In this document: in pieces, positions 49,261-61,074 of the stretch | How positions within the stretch are numbered: position 1 is the stretch's first letter | How the letters are laid out: every line of letters begins with the position of its first letter | Assembly (NCBI GenBank): GCA_033239125.1 | Contig: BSWB01000005.1 | Span: 15,367,447-15,431,446 of the forward strand | Source of the DNA: Fagopyrum homotropicum | Taxonomy: Eukaryota; Streptophyta; Magnoliopsida; Caryophyllales; Polygonaceae | Reading direction: 5' to 3' | DNA length: 64,000 bases | Program-made: the position numbers and the translations under genes | The notes under the pieces: generated by a model | Seen by the model: the letters and a program-made list of their open reading frames with translations, nothing else | Told to the model about the DNA's origin: nothing | Database searches by the model: none

Positions 49261-49615
49261 TAACTGAAATTTCGTTTGAAGCCAACCAATAAATCATGGG
49301 GCATTTTGAGAATCCAATATTCCATAAGCTCCATAAGCTTGCCCTGGAGAGCTGATGGAAAGGCCAAAAATTTCAGCTTTCATAAGCTTTCTTAAGATGC
49401 TTCATCTTCCTTAAGCTGCAGTTTCCAAACACGCACCAATTTTGCACAGTATAAAGCATCCTCTCCATAAACTTCAATAAGCTAGCTTCAGCTGCTGTCA
49501 AACGGGGCCTAATACTTCTCTGCCCACAACCCACCAAACAGTCATAAAAACATAAAACACTACTAAACACAAGTGTCTAGCATCCAGCAAACCCATCCTA
49601 TAAGTCGATGCATTA

Positions 49616-50017
49616 GGGTGTGTTTGGTAGGAGATGAAGTTATTTTGAAGATTAATGTAGATAAGATTTAAAAGGGGTTAAATTTATATGAGATTTATTA
49701 GGGATTATTTGATATAAAATAATCTATTTCAAGTTGTTTGGTTGAAGATTTTTTAATGGGTTTAATTGATACAAATTTACAAATATATCCTTATTTTGAC
49801 TTAAATAGGGGGTATGAGTGGAATCCTAATTAATGGTTGGAGAATAATCTCCTTTAACGTTGGTAATATGAGGTTATTTTTTTACCATTTTTAATCTCAA
49901 TTAATCCCTTCTATTATTTTCCCAATAGTCTCCATCTTCATCCAAACACTTACACAAATTTAATCTACTAACTTTTAATCTAAATGAACATCCTTTAATC
50001 TACAACCAAACACACCC
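49616..50017. mobile_element. Tourist-type MITE (PIF/Harbinger)
   Basis: 402-bp non-coding element with terminal inverted repeats gggtgtgtttggt and accaaacacaccc, flanked by the 3-bp duplication tta (49613-49615, 50018-50020), as expected of Tourist elements. Confidence 0.88.
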
Positions 50018-50069
50018 TTAGACTTACTTAAAGATGGAGCACCTCGACAAAACCATAACGCTAAAACAA

Positions 50070-50372
50070 AAAATCGCGAGATTGCTTTCGTACCACCTTA
50101 AACATGCTATTCATACCACGACTACGCATACGCAATGCGTAGTCGTAGCAACAGACTCATTTCGTTCAAAAATAAAGGAAAATGGCTACGACTACGCTTG
50201 ACGGATGCGTAACCATACTATGCGTACGCCAAGCGTAGTCGTAGAGTGTATGTGTAGTAGTTCACAACACACATTTGCTTCGGAAATTTTTTTTTTTTTT
50301 TATAATAAGGGTACAAATATCATGACTATGGTGCCATGGTGGTACGAATAGGAACCAAAAAATCGTTAAATT
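50070..50372. repeat. Palindrome-rich fold-back region upstream of H2A.Z
   Basis: Inner palindromes: cgactacgcat / atgcgtagtcg (11-bp arms, 50119-50145) and ctacgactacgcttg / caagcgtagtcgtag (15-bp perfect arms, 50186-50244). Outer inverted pair: ttcgtaccacc (50088) and ggtggtacgaa (50339). The region could fold as nested hairpins and may be a small fold-back transposon; no target duplication was found. It lies 245-550 bp upstream of the H2A.Z start codon. Confidence 0.7.
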
Positions 50373-50394
50373 CCTACAACTCAAGGGGTATTGT

Positions 50395-50616
50395 CGTCAT
50401 TAACCCAATATCCTTGCCTTGAACGCTATAGCTTCTCACTTTCTCAGTTACCGCTACAAGACTTCTAACTTCCTCTACAGAAGATTGAATCTTTACACTC
50501 TTCTTCATTTCTTCTCCTTTTGTCTCTCTTCTATTCAATCACTGCTTCGTTTCTTCACAAATTTGATCGAAACCCATAATTGAGAGGGAAAAGAGATAAG
50601 GAAGAAGCGCTAAAAA
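50395..50616 (+). promoter_or_regulatory. H2A.Z 5'UTR and proximal promoter
   Basis: A pyrimidine-rich stretch (cttctcactttctcag, cttctaacttcctctacag, cttcttcatttcttctcc) precedes the ATG, typical of plant leaders. The start context aaaaaatgtc is A-rich. No convincing TATA box was found, so the start of transcription cannot be placed. Confidence 0.4.
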
Positions 50617-52483
50617 ATGTCGGGAAAAGGAGCTAAGGGTTTGATTACAGGAGCAAAGTCCATCAACAAGGACAAAGACAAAAAGGCCCCAATTTCTCGC
50701 TCTTCTCGTGCTGGTCTTCAGGTATAATTCTCATCCTCTGCTTCTAATTCTTGGTCAACGACGTCTATTGGCCTTGTTTTCACTGGTTTGGTGGGAGTTC
50801 CTGCTAGATCTGTGCTTATTTGGTGTTCGGAACGAGTGGGTTGTGTGCGGATTTGGGTTCTCGGGTCGGAATTGCTTGGAATTGGGGGAAAAGAAGGCGT
50901 TTGATTTGGTTTTGTTTCGGTCTGTTGGGTTGATGTGAAATACTTATTCGGAGGATGTGTTTGGTGTTTCTGTTTTGCTCTTTTGGCTAAAATGTGTGAG
51001 ATCTGATCACTGTTTCTGGCCAGGATAAAAATAATACGTGAAGCAAGTATCACTGGTTTCACCAATAGTAATGATGGCTAGGCATGTTATGTAGTAAATT
51101 GTATATATGAGTCTGCATTTTTAAAACATTAGTTCAACTATTGTCTGGAAATTGGTTGTGCATTGTGTATATGAAAGTATGCTGTTTTGAATTTTTCAGT
51201 GTATGGAACTGATCTTAGTTCGGATTTGCATAATTGTTAAAAAAACGCAGCTTTTCCTCTGCCTTTGAAAAATACTGAGATTGTTTGGCTGTTGGAAGTC
51301 AAGAGGATGTTACTGACTTAAAGTGTAGTGTAAGGTTAAAATTTTCCTTCTTACTATACTTGTAAGGACGCTTAGAATATAGGTCCTTGTTACTATACTT
51401 GTAAGGACCCTTAGAAGAATGCACTTACAAGAAATGGAAGGCGCACCCAAACACGGTAGGCATGCAGAGCACATACGAGTCAATACTAGTGTGTTTCCTT
51501 CAGTGCCTAGCGAGATCATAGCTTAGCCATTGCATGTGGCTGAAGCCTTTGAAGCGTTATTTGATAAATTGGAGTAGAAATAAGATCCACTTAAGATTCT
51601 CTTGTCTGGACTCTGGAGAGTTAGGAGCTCCTGAAAAAGGCTCATTTCTGATGTTGTTAGGACTGTATTCCTTTCTTAAGTTTCCCATGTCGATTTGTAG
51701 AGATGTTCTCAGCAGCAGCGCTCATTTGTTGTGGTTGGAAAATCCCGGATTGATTTTCTGTTATTATACATACAAAAGAAGGTTCCTGTATGCTTAACTA
51801 TTTGACTTGGATAAATGCTCATTGAGTTTCAAATCATGTGGGATGGGAGTCCATGGGAATCACTTGATGTTGATGGGGATGCGAAAATGCATAGGATATG
51901 CCAAGAATGTTAGTTCATACTCTTTAAGTTTCTCACTCACCATGATGAGGATATATGACTACTTTGTTTTCAGTTATCACCATATTGTTCCATTTTCCTT
52001 GCTGGCTTTCTGAAGTTAGTTTATAACTTTATTATATGTGAAGCTTGTTATGATATTTGAGTAGGGTGTGTGAGCTTTACGTATTTGCACACTAGTTCTC
52101 GTATTTGAGAGTTCGAGTGGCTAGCACTTGTACCATTGCTTGATTAGTCAAATTCATATCTGAACACCAGATTTCGACCTGTGCAGTTCCCAGTGGGCCG
52201 TGTTCACCGTCTATTGAAAACCAGGGTATCAGCAAACGGAAGGGTGGGTGCAACAGCTGCCGTGTACACAGCTGCAATCTTGGAATACCTAACTGCTGAG
52301 GTACTTGAGCTAGCAGGAAACGCTAGCAAGGATCTGAAGGTGAAGCGTATCACCCCGAGGCATCTTCAGCTTGCAATCCGTGGAGATGAAGAGCTTGACA
52401 CCCTGATCAAGGGTACCATTGCTGGAGGTGGCGTTATCCCGCACATCCACAAGTCACTCATCAACAAATCCTCCAAAGAATAG
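50617..52483 (+). CDS. Histone H2A variant H2A.Z
   Basis: Two exons: 50617-50721 (35 codons, MSGKGAKGLITGAKSINKDK ... SRAGLQ) and 52187-52483 (FPVGRVHRLLKTRVSA ... ending SLINKSSKE, TAG). The 1465-bp intron has a CAG|GT donor and a gtgcag acceptor, phase 0. The 133-residue product has the histone fold, then HLQLAIRGDEELDTLIKGTI with the acidic patch, and AGGGVIPHIHKSLI in the docking domain, which mark H2A.Z rather than canonical H2A; no SQ(E/D)F phosphorylation motif of H2A.X. H2A.Z is placed in +1 nucleosomes by SWR1 and tunes transcription, including temperature and stress responses. The gene appears intact. A lysine-rich N-tail is where acetylation occurs. Confidence 0.97.
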
Positions 52484-53285
52484 AGACGGAAATCGCATGC
52501 TTGTCTCCTTGGAAATTGTATTGAAAAGATGTAACAATGTTATTAAAAAAACCAACATTTGCTCATTGCAAAATGGCTTAGAACTAGAAGGGATGTTGAC
52601 AATGCTCAATTGTGTTTAACCTTATATGCTTAGATTCTGCTGTTCTTACACACTAGTTGTTCTTGATTATATTCTGGGTATTTACTCTTTTAGTTGCCAT
52701 TTGCTTATGAACTCAGATATCAAAGTTTAGTGTCCAAAAATGATAATGTGTATCATCAATTTCCGTTAATGGTCAATTACAAGCCCACCACATTCCACAG
52801 CTGGTTCTTGAACCCTATAGAGGAGGTAATCACTAATCACATTGTCTTGGAGTCGGTCCCATAAATGATCTTTACTTGGAACTTGCTTATTGCCGATTTA
52901 CCGTAAGCTCGATCACGTACAGGAAGCTAAGTTCGTCTGAACATGATTCTTTTCAGCAGAAAAAGAATCCCCAAGCATCTGAGAAGCATATTGAAGGTTA
53001 ACAGCAATCATCCTTAAGGACCTTAACCATTAGGGGAGAGAATAAACAACCTCTAAGCAGCTACAGCCCCTAAAACACACTAAAAGGAGAATCCGGGGTA
53101 TCGAAGAAAAGACGCTTACCCCCCTGATTAGTGAGAAGTTGCCCCAAGACGAGTACCAACTATCCTCTTCTTCCTAATTGAACTCGACCATTTAGGAAAA
53201 ATTACGAAGAAACAGAAGCACTTTAGCTGAATTATCCTCTACAAGTGAATCTGCCATCTTCTGAGATCAGATCATAAAGACCCTC
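52484..53285. other. Intergenic region between convergent H2A.Z and hydrolase genes
   Basis: Contains the 3'UTRs and poly(A) signals of both genes, which read towards each other. AT-rich stretch attattctgggtat near 52670 and similar are possible signals. No other gene recognised. Confidence 0.5.
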
Positions 53286-56200
53286 TTAGCTATGCTGATC
53301 TTTCGAGACTGAATCTGTTAATAGTCTGTTTATGAAAGGATAGATAGCTGCAAGTAGGGCCTTTGGGCACTCCTCGTGTGGAAGATGGCCACACCCGGAA
53401 ACAGCAACTAGTCTCTGCAAGGATAATATACGGTTCATAAGGGTCTCTATGTGGATGTCATGCATTATATCGCAATTATGTATGTGGTATTTAGTGTAAA
53501 ATGTAGTATTAGTTTGATAGTTCATGCATTGCTTTGTCAATACTCAAAAAAATTCCAGTATAACACGTCCACTAAAATGTATTATCGGCCATATACTGCA
53601 TCAAAACAACCGCTAATTTTTTAAATTCTTTGATTGCAAGGACAAGGCAAGAGCAATAAAACTTACTGAATTTACGAGTTTGGAAGCCATTGTTTGTGCA
53701 GATTGTAGAGATACGAGCTTGTCTTCAGCGCCTGCAATGAGCAAGATTGGCAAGTGTTCCACCGATTCCAGCAATGTTGCTGCAGCTTGGACTGAGAGAA
53801 CTGTCTCACATGACAGCTTGCTAATTTCATGAAGCGCTTCATCCCAACCTTCTATACATAGAGGTGCCTGATTTTCACAGATATGTTAGTATTAATGTCA
53901 AATTTTATTTCTAGATATACTCTCCTAGAGTAGAAATGATCATTTTTACCTTGTAGAGCCCTAAGATTTCGGTGGTTAATTTGGTAGTATCATACCATGC
54001 ACGCCGGTTAACCACTTGGGTTATTTCTGTTCGAAGAAGGGGATGGACCAAGTGTTTCTTCCCTAGTGATGTGCGCAACAGCATTCTTGCAAAGCTAGGA
54101 ACCACATCTCTAGACAATCCTACACCTAACAATACCATGGCTTTGATGGAAACCTGAAAAACCACGGGAAATAGTCAAGAAGGAACCTTGGTGGCATTCT
54201 GATATGTCAGTAAGACAACCGAACTATAAGCTGTGGCAGATGTGCAGCTTGAAGGGGGTAAAAGGTTTCAAGCAATGAACAGACTGCATGGCCATTTTAA
54301 TGAAACTGGTAATTTATTTCTATAGGTAGATTAAAAGTGGTAAGTCAATAATTATCAGCTTCAATCATATTAGATAACCCAAATGTTTCACACATAAGTG
54401 AAACAACCAATTGGCTATCGAGTTTGATGTGTTGAAGCTCAGTTAACTACAAAAGAATTGGTGAGAAGATAAAAATATTCCTATTCTGAATCAAGGCCAG
54501 CCAAAAATCACTTACTCAACCTCCATTAAGGAATGACAAATGCAGTAAATCGGCATGGAGAAAAAGTATGCCAAACTCACATTGGCAGAAGTCCACGATC
54601 TCAACATCCTTTCTGCTGCTTTTAACACAAGAACACCACCATCATCATGACCAACGAGAATCACTGATGAAAATCCCATCTCCACACAAAAAGAAAGCAG
54701 TAAATCAACCTAGAAAAGTTAAAAGAGTAGAAGAAAAAAAGTTAATGCAGATTCAGTGTCATAATCAGCTAGAATACCAATAAATCATCATGAACTCCAG
54801 ATTCGAGAGATTTGAATTTTGTGGCTTCAAATCGGGCACAAAATTTATTAAATCGCTAAAAATATTACCTGACATTCAAGTGTGTAAGGATTAGGCAGTT
54901 CTTTTTCTTCCCAGTCCTTTCTTTGCGGCCTAGGACTCAAACCCCATCCAGGCCGATCAAAAGCTGCAACCATGCAGCCAGCTTGCCTTGCAAGTGTCCC
55001 CATCACATTCCTCCATGAGAAGACACCTCCACCAAATCCATGCACCAAAACAATTCCACACTGGTCATTTGCCTCCAGGTCTAGTTCAAAAGGGTTCATT
55101 CCGTGGACATTCTCCTTGTTGCCAGAATTATGAAGGTTGAAGTCAGGCGTTTCATTAGGCAAAAGCATAGAACTTGCAGAGCTGTCTAACAATGGATCGT
55201 ACAATGAAGAGCTTTGGAATTGATTACTACTGTGTAGATTATATTGGCTCTTTGATGGAACATTTGATGGTTCATCCTGCTTCAGTCCTCCGATGCCTGT
55301 TGGGAAGCTGCAGCTGCTATTGCTTGCAAAAGTGGTGGTGGATGATGACGAATGTGGTGGTGAACTAGGCAGACTGAGCTTGTAATGCAGACTGTAACCT
55401 TGGCAGGTAACAAATGAGCTGTCAATGTCAGCAAGTAACCGGACTGGCAATGCACCTTGATTTTGGGTTGATCCAAAAAGTTTTTTCTTGGCCTCACAGT
55501 CGTTGTTAGGGGCTTTAACTGCAGGGTTAGTAGAACGTGGAACCTTCTGCAAGGCCGACAACAAGCTTTTGCTTGAAAACACCTGCCATACAGAAAACGA
55601 AAAGCAACATAAAATTTCCACACACTACATAAAGAGCATTGCAGCAATATGGGTGTATTTGGATGCATACTATATGTTTTATAAAACAAATCCTATGGCA
55701 TAAATACATGTAGTCAAATTGGTTTTTGGATAGCCTACTATATAACGCATTAGTGAAAGAATTTGTGAGCCAGATACATGTGCTATTTATAATACATTTC
55801 ACCTCCAATGCTATATAGTTTATTTTAAAGTCCAGCAGTAAATAATTGCATTATAATTCATCAAATCCAAACAGACCCTAAATCTTTCTGAGCAGTAACA
55901 ACCACATAAATTACGACCTCTAGCATTCACCTACTTTCTATAGTTAATATTTGACTGCAAGAGACATAGAGATGCATTTAACACCAAAATCAAATCAATT
56001 AAAAACGATTGAACTTGGGAAACTATAATGAGCTGAGCTTCATAAAATATAATGGTCTGCGACATACCACAACTGGGTCTGCACTATGAAATAGAAGTTT
56101 CCTCCGTGCTTTGTAGCTTGTCCAGTAAGCAATAACCATGTGTCCCAGAGCAAATACTACGGATGAAAGAAATAACACAGGCATTCCCCAGGAATTCTTT

Positions 56201-57089
56201 ATATGAATTCTCCGCCTCAGGGGAGTATGCCAAGCTTCAGCTTCAATGTGAGAATTCACAGAGAAAACACAGGTCTTGATTGAAAGAAGTATAATTGAAG
56301 AAATAGAACAGAGAGTCACACTTCCAAGATAAGGACCATTTGAGATAGCACGGCCATCACAAGCAATATATATACCTACATTCAAGAAAAGAAAACTGAT
56401 AAGAATCACATTGCAGAAAAATGTTCATTTTCCGACTATGAGGAAACACTATACCATAGGTCCAATAATATAAGCATTTCTACTATTAGGAACCAATTCA
56501 ATTTACATGGATGGCTGGCTGCCTGGCTGCTATTTTAACTCTTTTTTGTTTTTCGTTAGGCACAGTTCTAAATAAGTATGCTAGTTTCTAATGTATGTCC
56601 ATTCAGCTGATAGCACAGATTTCATGTTCCTGTAGTCTTGCATTATCTTGCACTAATGTTCATATATTCTGCTAATCAAAACGAAAAGGAGGAAATGGAT
56701 ATCCACTCAAATAAAGAAGCGTTCATTTAACAATGAATATTATATCATATCTGTATTTTGCATTCACACGTTCAAAAAGAAAACATAATCAACAAAAGAG
56801 TGTAGAACAATTTATCATACATACAGGTAATGATGAGCGATCTGACAGCAGAAACCAGAGGAATATCAACCAAGGATCTCTTAAAAGAATATCGACTCAA
56901 ATTCTGCTTAAAATCATGGCACCTCAAACACGTGAAATAGGAAATCAAAATGCAAGGCACCAGTACATCGCCAATCGCCACGAGCACCGGCAAACACTGA
57001 ACCAGCAACGAAGCCACCATAACGACCACAAAAAACATAGTTCGCGCCGCTCTCTCTAACCTCCCACACCACCCTCCTCCAACCGCCAT
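53286..57089 (-). CDS. Alpha/beta-hydrolase with N-terminal membrane domain, seven exons
   Basis: Exons (minus): 57089-56825, 56375-56068, 55582-54869, 54709-54581, 54153-53950, 53867-53667, 53414-53286; all phases agree and give 649 residues. The N-terminus (MAVGGGWCGRLERAARTMFF) and exon 2 have several hydrophobic segments, so the protein is probably membrane-anchored. Exon 3 brings VLVHGFGGGVFSWRNVMG (oxyanion region, His near residue 372) and AAFDRPGWGLSPRP. Exon 4 has G-H-D-D-G (residues 449-453), so the nucleophile position is Asp, not Ser. An acidic residue in IAGAEDKLV (about 589) and His in SGCGHLPHEE (617) complete a triad. This matches an uncharacterised plant alpha/beta-hydrolase group; substrate unknown. 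A serine-rich linker lies between membrane and catalytic parts. All splice sites are GT-AG and the frame is intact. Confidence 0.93.
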
Positions 57090-58011
57090 TTGGTTAAAAT
57101 TCAAACTTTCTCTTTCGTTCCTAGCAATAACTCAAAATTCCTCCAAAATCCAAAAGAGCTAACTCTATTAACTCGGATCCCTAAAGATGTATGATCGCGA
57201 GCAGAATGAAACCCTAGCAAGTATATAGTTTTCGTAATTGGTCTTAACATCCATGCGAAGGTAATCATCGGCTACTGAACGATTCCGATAAGGAGGAGGA
57301 GAAGAAGAAGAGGTTTAAGAAGAAATTCGAATATGTACAAAGAAATTGAACTGTATGAGTTGATTTTTATTCGGAAAAAGTTTGAATGTACAAATTGAGA
57401 GTGCACGGAAGAACAAAATCCTCCATGGAAATGGATTCGAAGGTCGTGAAAGACCGGTTTCTTCTCCGATAGAAGAAAGAGAGAGAGAAAAGTGCCGGAC
57501 GGGCAGATTGAAGGGATGAAGGTGGAGATTCGTGGAAGGTCCACACAAAGAACTCTCTCTCTTTCTTCTTTCGGGCGTTTCTCTCTTTTTCTTTTTCGCT
57601 TCTCTTTCTAAATTTGTTTTTTCTTTTTGATTTTTTTTTGCTTTTTTGCTCTCTTGCCTTTACACTTTTTGTTTTCCTCTCTATGTGCAATCTATTTTTG
57701 AATTAGTTTCTATTTTTAAAAATAAGATTCAGTGGTTATACTTTCATGTGTTATTATAGAAAGTTAGAAATTGATTGTGTTACAACCTCTGTTTCCAAGT
57801 GAATTTAGGGCTCACTTCACTAGATTCATGATCCTCGATCAAGTATCAACACATTTTTATTTTTTTAAATATTTTTTTTATGTAAAACAAGTTTTGGTTA
57901 TAATAATTTTGTTATGCGTCATTACAAAAACTATATAATAAGTATTTTTACTTTTGGGTCCGAGTTTTATTATTATTATACGCAAGGGTAATATATTTGC
58001 TTAAAACATTA
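57090..58011 (-). promoter_or_regulatory. Hydrolase 5'UTR and upstream region
   Basis: In transcript sense, CT-rich leader sequence (ctttctctctctctttcttc near 57495-57460 and further out to 57600) precedes the start codon. Open frames on the minus strand here are low-complexity (K/E/R-rich) and not credible proteins. No TATA box can be assigned firmly. AT-rich sequence continues to the hAT element. Confidence 0.4.
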
Positions 58012-58019
58012 CTTAAAAG

Positions 58020-58795
58020 CAGTGGCGGCCTTTGGGTGGGGCAGGGTGGGGCAGTTGCCCCACCCTCTGGCACGAATTAATACAAATAGACATGCAAAAG
58101 CATTATAAAAAATATGGTGGCATAGTGGTCTGGTGATTTGAGCAGGAAATTAAATTTTCATTAGGTCCTGGGTTCGAATCCTATCTATCACCATTGTGTT
58201 TATTTTTTCACCTTTTCCTTTTTCTTCTTTTTTATTTGTTTTTCTTACTTATTATTTCGAATTTAAATTACATATTTCATAATATATTTTGTTTTATTTG
58301 TCCAAAATCTAAGTATAAAATTTATTCACTTTTTTTTTCTTCTTATGGATTCTACTTGAGAGCAATTTATTGAATAATTCAAATACAAAATTAATGCTCT
58401 ATTAAAAATATGTTATAATTTATGACAAAAATAACATTATTTCAGTTAAGATTTTTTTAAAACTAATTCAATCCTTTATATAACTCCCTAAATATATGTA
58501 ATGATAATCAATATATATTTTATATGAATTTATTTTGATATCTAAATAACGTATTATTCTTTAGATAATTTTATTCAATATATATACTCTCTTTTTTCTT
58601 CTTATGGATTCAACCTTTGTTGTCAGATTGACAGTTTATTTGTACAATTGACTATTTATTTTTGGTAAACTTGTAGTCAAAACTGAGCAAATAGATTACA
58701 GTTTGATTATGGTTTTATCACTATTTTATTTTATAGATATTTTTAATGATAATTTAAATTTGCCCCACCCTTTACAAATCTTGCGGCCGCCACTG
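58020..58795. mobile_element. hAT element with 8-bp target duplication
   Basis: Terminal inverted repeats cagtggcggcc (58020) and ggccgccactg (58785-58795) are flanked by the perfect 8-bp repeat cttaaaag (58012-58019, 58796-58803). Subterminal tgccccaccc occurs near both ends in opposite orientation. 776 bp, no transposase. It carries a tRNA-like sequence at 58115-58193. Confidence 0.9.
58115..58193 (+). ncRNA. tRNA-like sequence inside the hAT element
   Basis: tggtggcatagtgg matches the Pol III A box and gggttcgaatcc the B box. The ends tggtggc and atcacca can pair at most positions like an acceptor stem, and the 3' end reads CCA. The middle (58130-58165) does not give a clear anticodon arm, so this is a tRNA relic or a SINE-like Pol III head rather than a working tRNA gene. 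Confidence 0.55.
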
Positions 58796-58803
58796 CTTAA
58801 AAG

Positions 58804-59440
58804 TTCCAATAAGTTGAGAAATTTTATGGTTTCTTATTTGTAAGTTTATGCTACATAAACATTCTCTATTGCATTATTTGTTTTTGTTTTTGGTAACTAT
58901 CTTACTATGTTTTTTTTTGGTGGGAAACTATCTTACTATGTTTGGTACATTATGTTCTATAAATTTATAGTTTTAACATATTGATATGTTAAAATATGAA
59001 AGCCTACTAACATCTCATAAGATCTAAAAAGTTAGAACTGGACTTGTGCGCACTAAATTTGTGTAAGTATAGAATGACATTAGATATGTGCAAATTATTT
59101 GAGAATTTCGAAATTAGATATATGAGACCGTTGTTTTTTTAAGTTAATGACATTGTAAAGGCAACACTCCTTGTAAAAACCAACTAGGTGATGAGTCTGT
59201 TGTTGTTTTGTAACGAAAAAGATATATGCACGGGCCTGAATTTACTATGAGGCTAAAAGTTTACATTTCAATAACGTTCATCTGGACGCTATCGCCTAGC
59301 GCCGAAGGATTGTTTTTTTAAACAAAAAAAAATATTTTCAACGTCATCGCAAGGAGCCGGCCGGCGCTTTTTTTAAAAAATAAATATTAGAGATGAAAAC
59401 CTAGTATTGCGCTGCCAACACTGTACTCATACCAATTGTT
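58804..59440. other. AT-rich DNA without recognised features
   Basis: Only short repeats such as actatcttactatgtttttt/tggt (58897-58942) were noticed. A small GC block cgctatcgcctagcgcc at 59288-59304 is an imperfect palindrome. Confidence 0.4.
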
Positions 59441-59499
59441 TATTCATATTGTCTTCCACAAAAGAGAAGAGAAGAGAGGCATCGGCAAGCGGAGGCGGC

Positions 59500-59708
59500 A
59501 GCTTCTCCCACTCTCAACTCCCACCATTTCCGGCGACGGAGGCTCTGCTTATTATCTTGTAGGTTTCCAATCAGATTCTCGGATCTCTTTTGTTGTTGCT
59601 TCAGTTCTCTTTCTAGATCTGACATCAGCGAGGTGGATGTGACGGTTTCTTCTCCCACTCCCAACCCTCACCATCTCCGGCGATGGAGGTGCTGCTTATC
59701 TCTTAGGT
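59500..59708. repeat. Imperfect tandem duplication next to element E
   Basis: cttctcccactctcaactcc, then ccggcgacggaggctctgctta (59503-59555) recurs as cttctcccactcccaacc, then ccggcgatggaggtgctgctta (59648-59700), about 146 bp apart. Both copies end in ttgtaggt or tcttaggt. The sequence is GC-richer than its surroundings and could be part of a gene leader. Confidence 0.65.
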
Positions 59709-61050
59709 TGTAACAACCAGAAATTTTCTCCTTTCGAAGATCCAAATCTAGAGAGAACAGAAGCTCAGCAGCCAACCACGAAGAGGTTGCCGCGAGCAAG
59801 CAACGCGGTCGCGTGAGCTTTCTACGGCCACGCCTAGGTTCCGTTGCGGTCGAGGTGAAAGCAGTCGCGGGCACTCTTCACCGCGGTCGCGATGAAGTGT
59901 CAGATTCCGCCCTTATCTTTTATAACCATTTTGATTCCCTTCCTTTCGTGTAAAACATGAATCTCCTCCTATATAACACATATATCATACTTCTTTTTCT
60001 GCCTTTTAAAACCCTAGAAGCCTTCTTCGATTTACGTAAGTTCTTCTCTTCTCTTCTCTTCTCCTTTCTCCATCCTTGTCTTGCGTTACTAGCAGTGGCA
60101 TCCTTCCTTTGTCTTTATTAAGCAGTAGCAGTAGATTGGAGGCAGTCAATTGAGTTCCGTTGTCACGCTTTGCACGCATAAGCATCAAGTAATGTTCTTT
60201 CTTGAATAAAGTTGGAGGAAAGGTAAGATTCGATCTAGTCTCAACCCTTACTTCATTCATGTAATTATGGATGTCTTCAATCCATTTTAACCCGTTACAA
60301 CAACAACAAGCAATAACAAAGACCACCGAGGGTCTTGGAGTCGTCTACCCACAACAAGAATCGCGATAGTCGTTTCGGTCTTCTCCCGCGACCGCGCCAA
60401 ATCTTTCCACGGTTGCACATGTGTTTTCAAATTGCGGTCGCGCCCCATCTTAGTCGCGGTCGCGCAGTGACCTTGTCACCGCGGTCACGCCGGCACTCTT
60501 CCCCCGCGATCACGCCTCTTTGTTCTACGGTCGCGTGATTCCTCCAGCTGGTACCAAATATCGGTATGTTGATCCCTTCTTGTTGTCTTAGGGTGATTAC
60601 TGTTAGTGTCATATTAGGATGAAACCTAACAGAACTAGAGTGAATATCAATTAGTGATGTTGAAGTGTTTATCTTTCAGAATTAAGACTTTAGGATGTTA
60701 TAAGGATGTTGATGAGATATGTTAAGTGTAGGAAAACTACTTTGATGTAGTTTTCAGAACTTGTTATAAGGATAGACTGCTAATGGATATGAATGAGGAT
60801 AAGTTATTGGAATAGACTTATAATAATCATGGTTGACCTAGGAGTTAGAGACTTCTAGATGATGGATAGATGATTGAACTACATGTCCTTGTTATCAACT
60901 GATGGAGTTTATTCCTGCAGGATTGAGAGTGTTGACTAGCTGGGATTACCTTGATACAAGTAAGTCCATTGGGCTTACTTAGCTGGCTTTCTGCGTGTTA
61001 GCTTGATCTGTGATAGTGGTGTTTGCATTAAGTGTTTAATAACTATAACT
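59709..61050 (+). repeat. 5' LTR of gypsy element E, 3' end missing
   Basis: Starts tgtaacaaccag, the same kind of end as element B (tgtaatacccg). It carries gtaagtccattgggcttact at 60960-60979, matching the corresponding part of the B LTR. It is dotted with GC palindromes (acgcggtcgcgt at 59803, ccgcggtcgcga at 59881, and several at 60360-60535). Where the B LTR continues about 700 bp to a primer-binding site, E passes straight into gag sequence, so the LTR end, primer site and leader are deleted. Confidence 0.7.
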
Positions 61051-61074
61051 TGAGTAGGACTGGAGGACATGTTC

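Noticed and set aside
50718..51519. Open frames within the H2A.Z intron
   Set aside because: Short, without homology, and lying between a clear donor and acceptor of the histone gene.
57367..57690. Lysine/glutamate-rich minus-strand frame
   Set aside because: Low-complexity translation of a CT-rich leader/promoter; the real start of the hydrolase is at 57089.
58115..58193. Functional tRNA gene
   Set aside because: A and B boxes are present but no clean anticodon stem or anticodon could be drawn, and it lies inside a hAT element.
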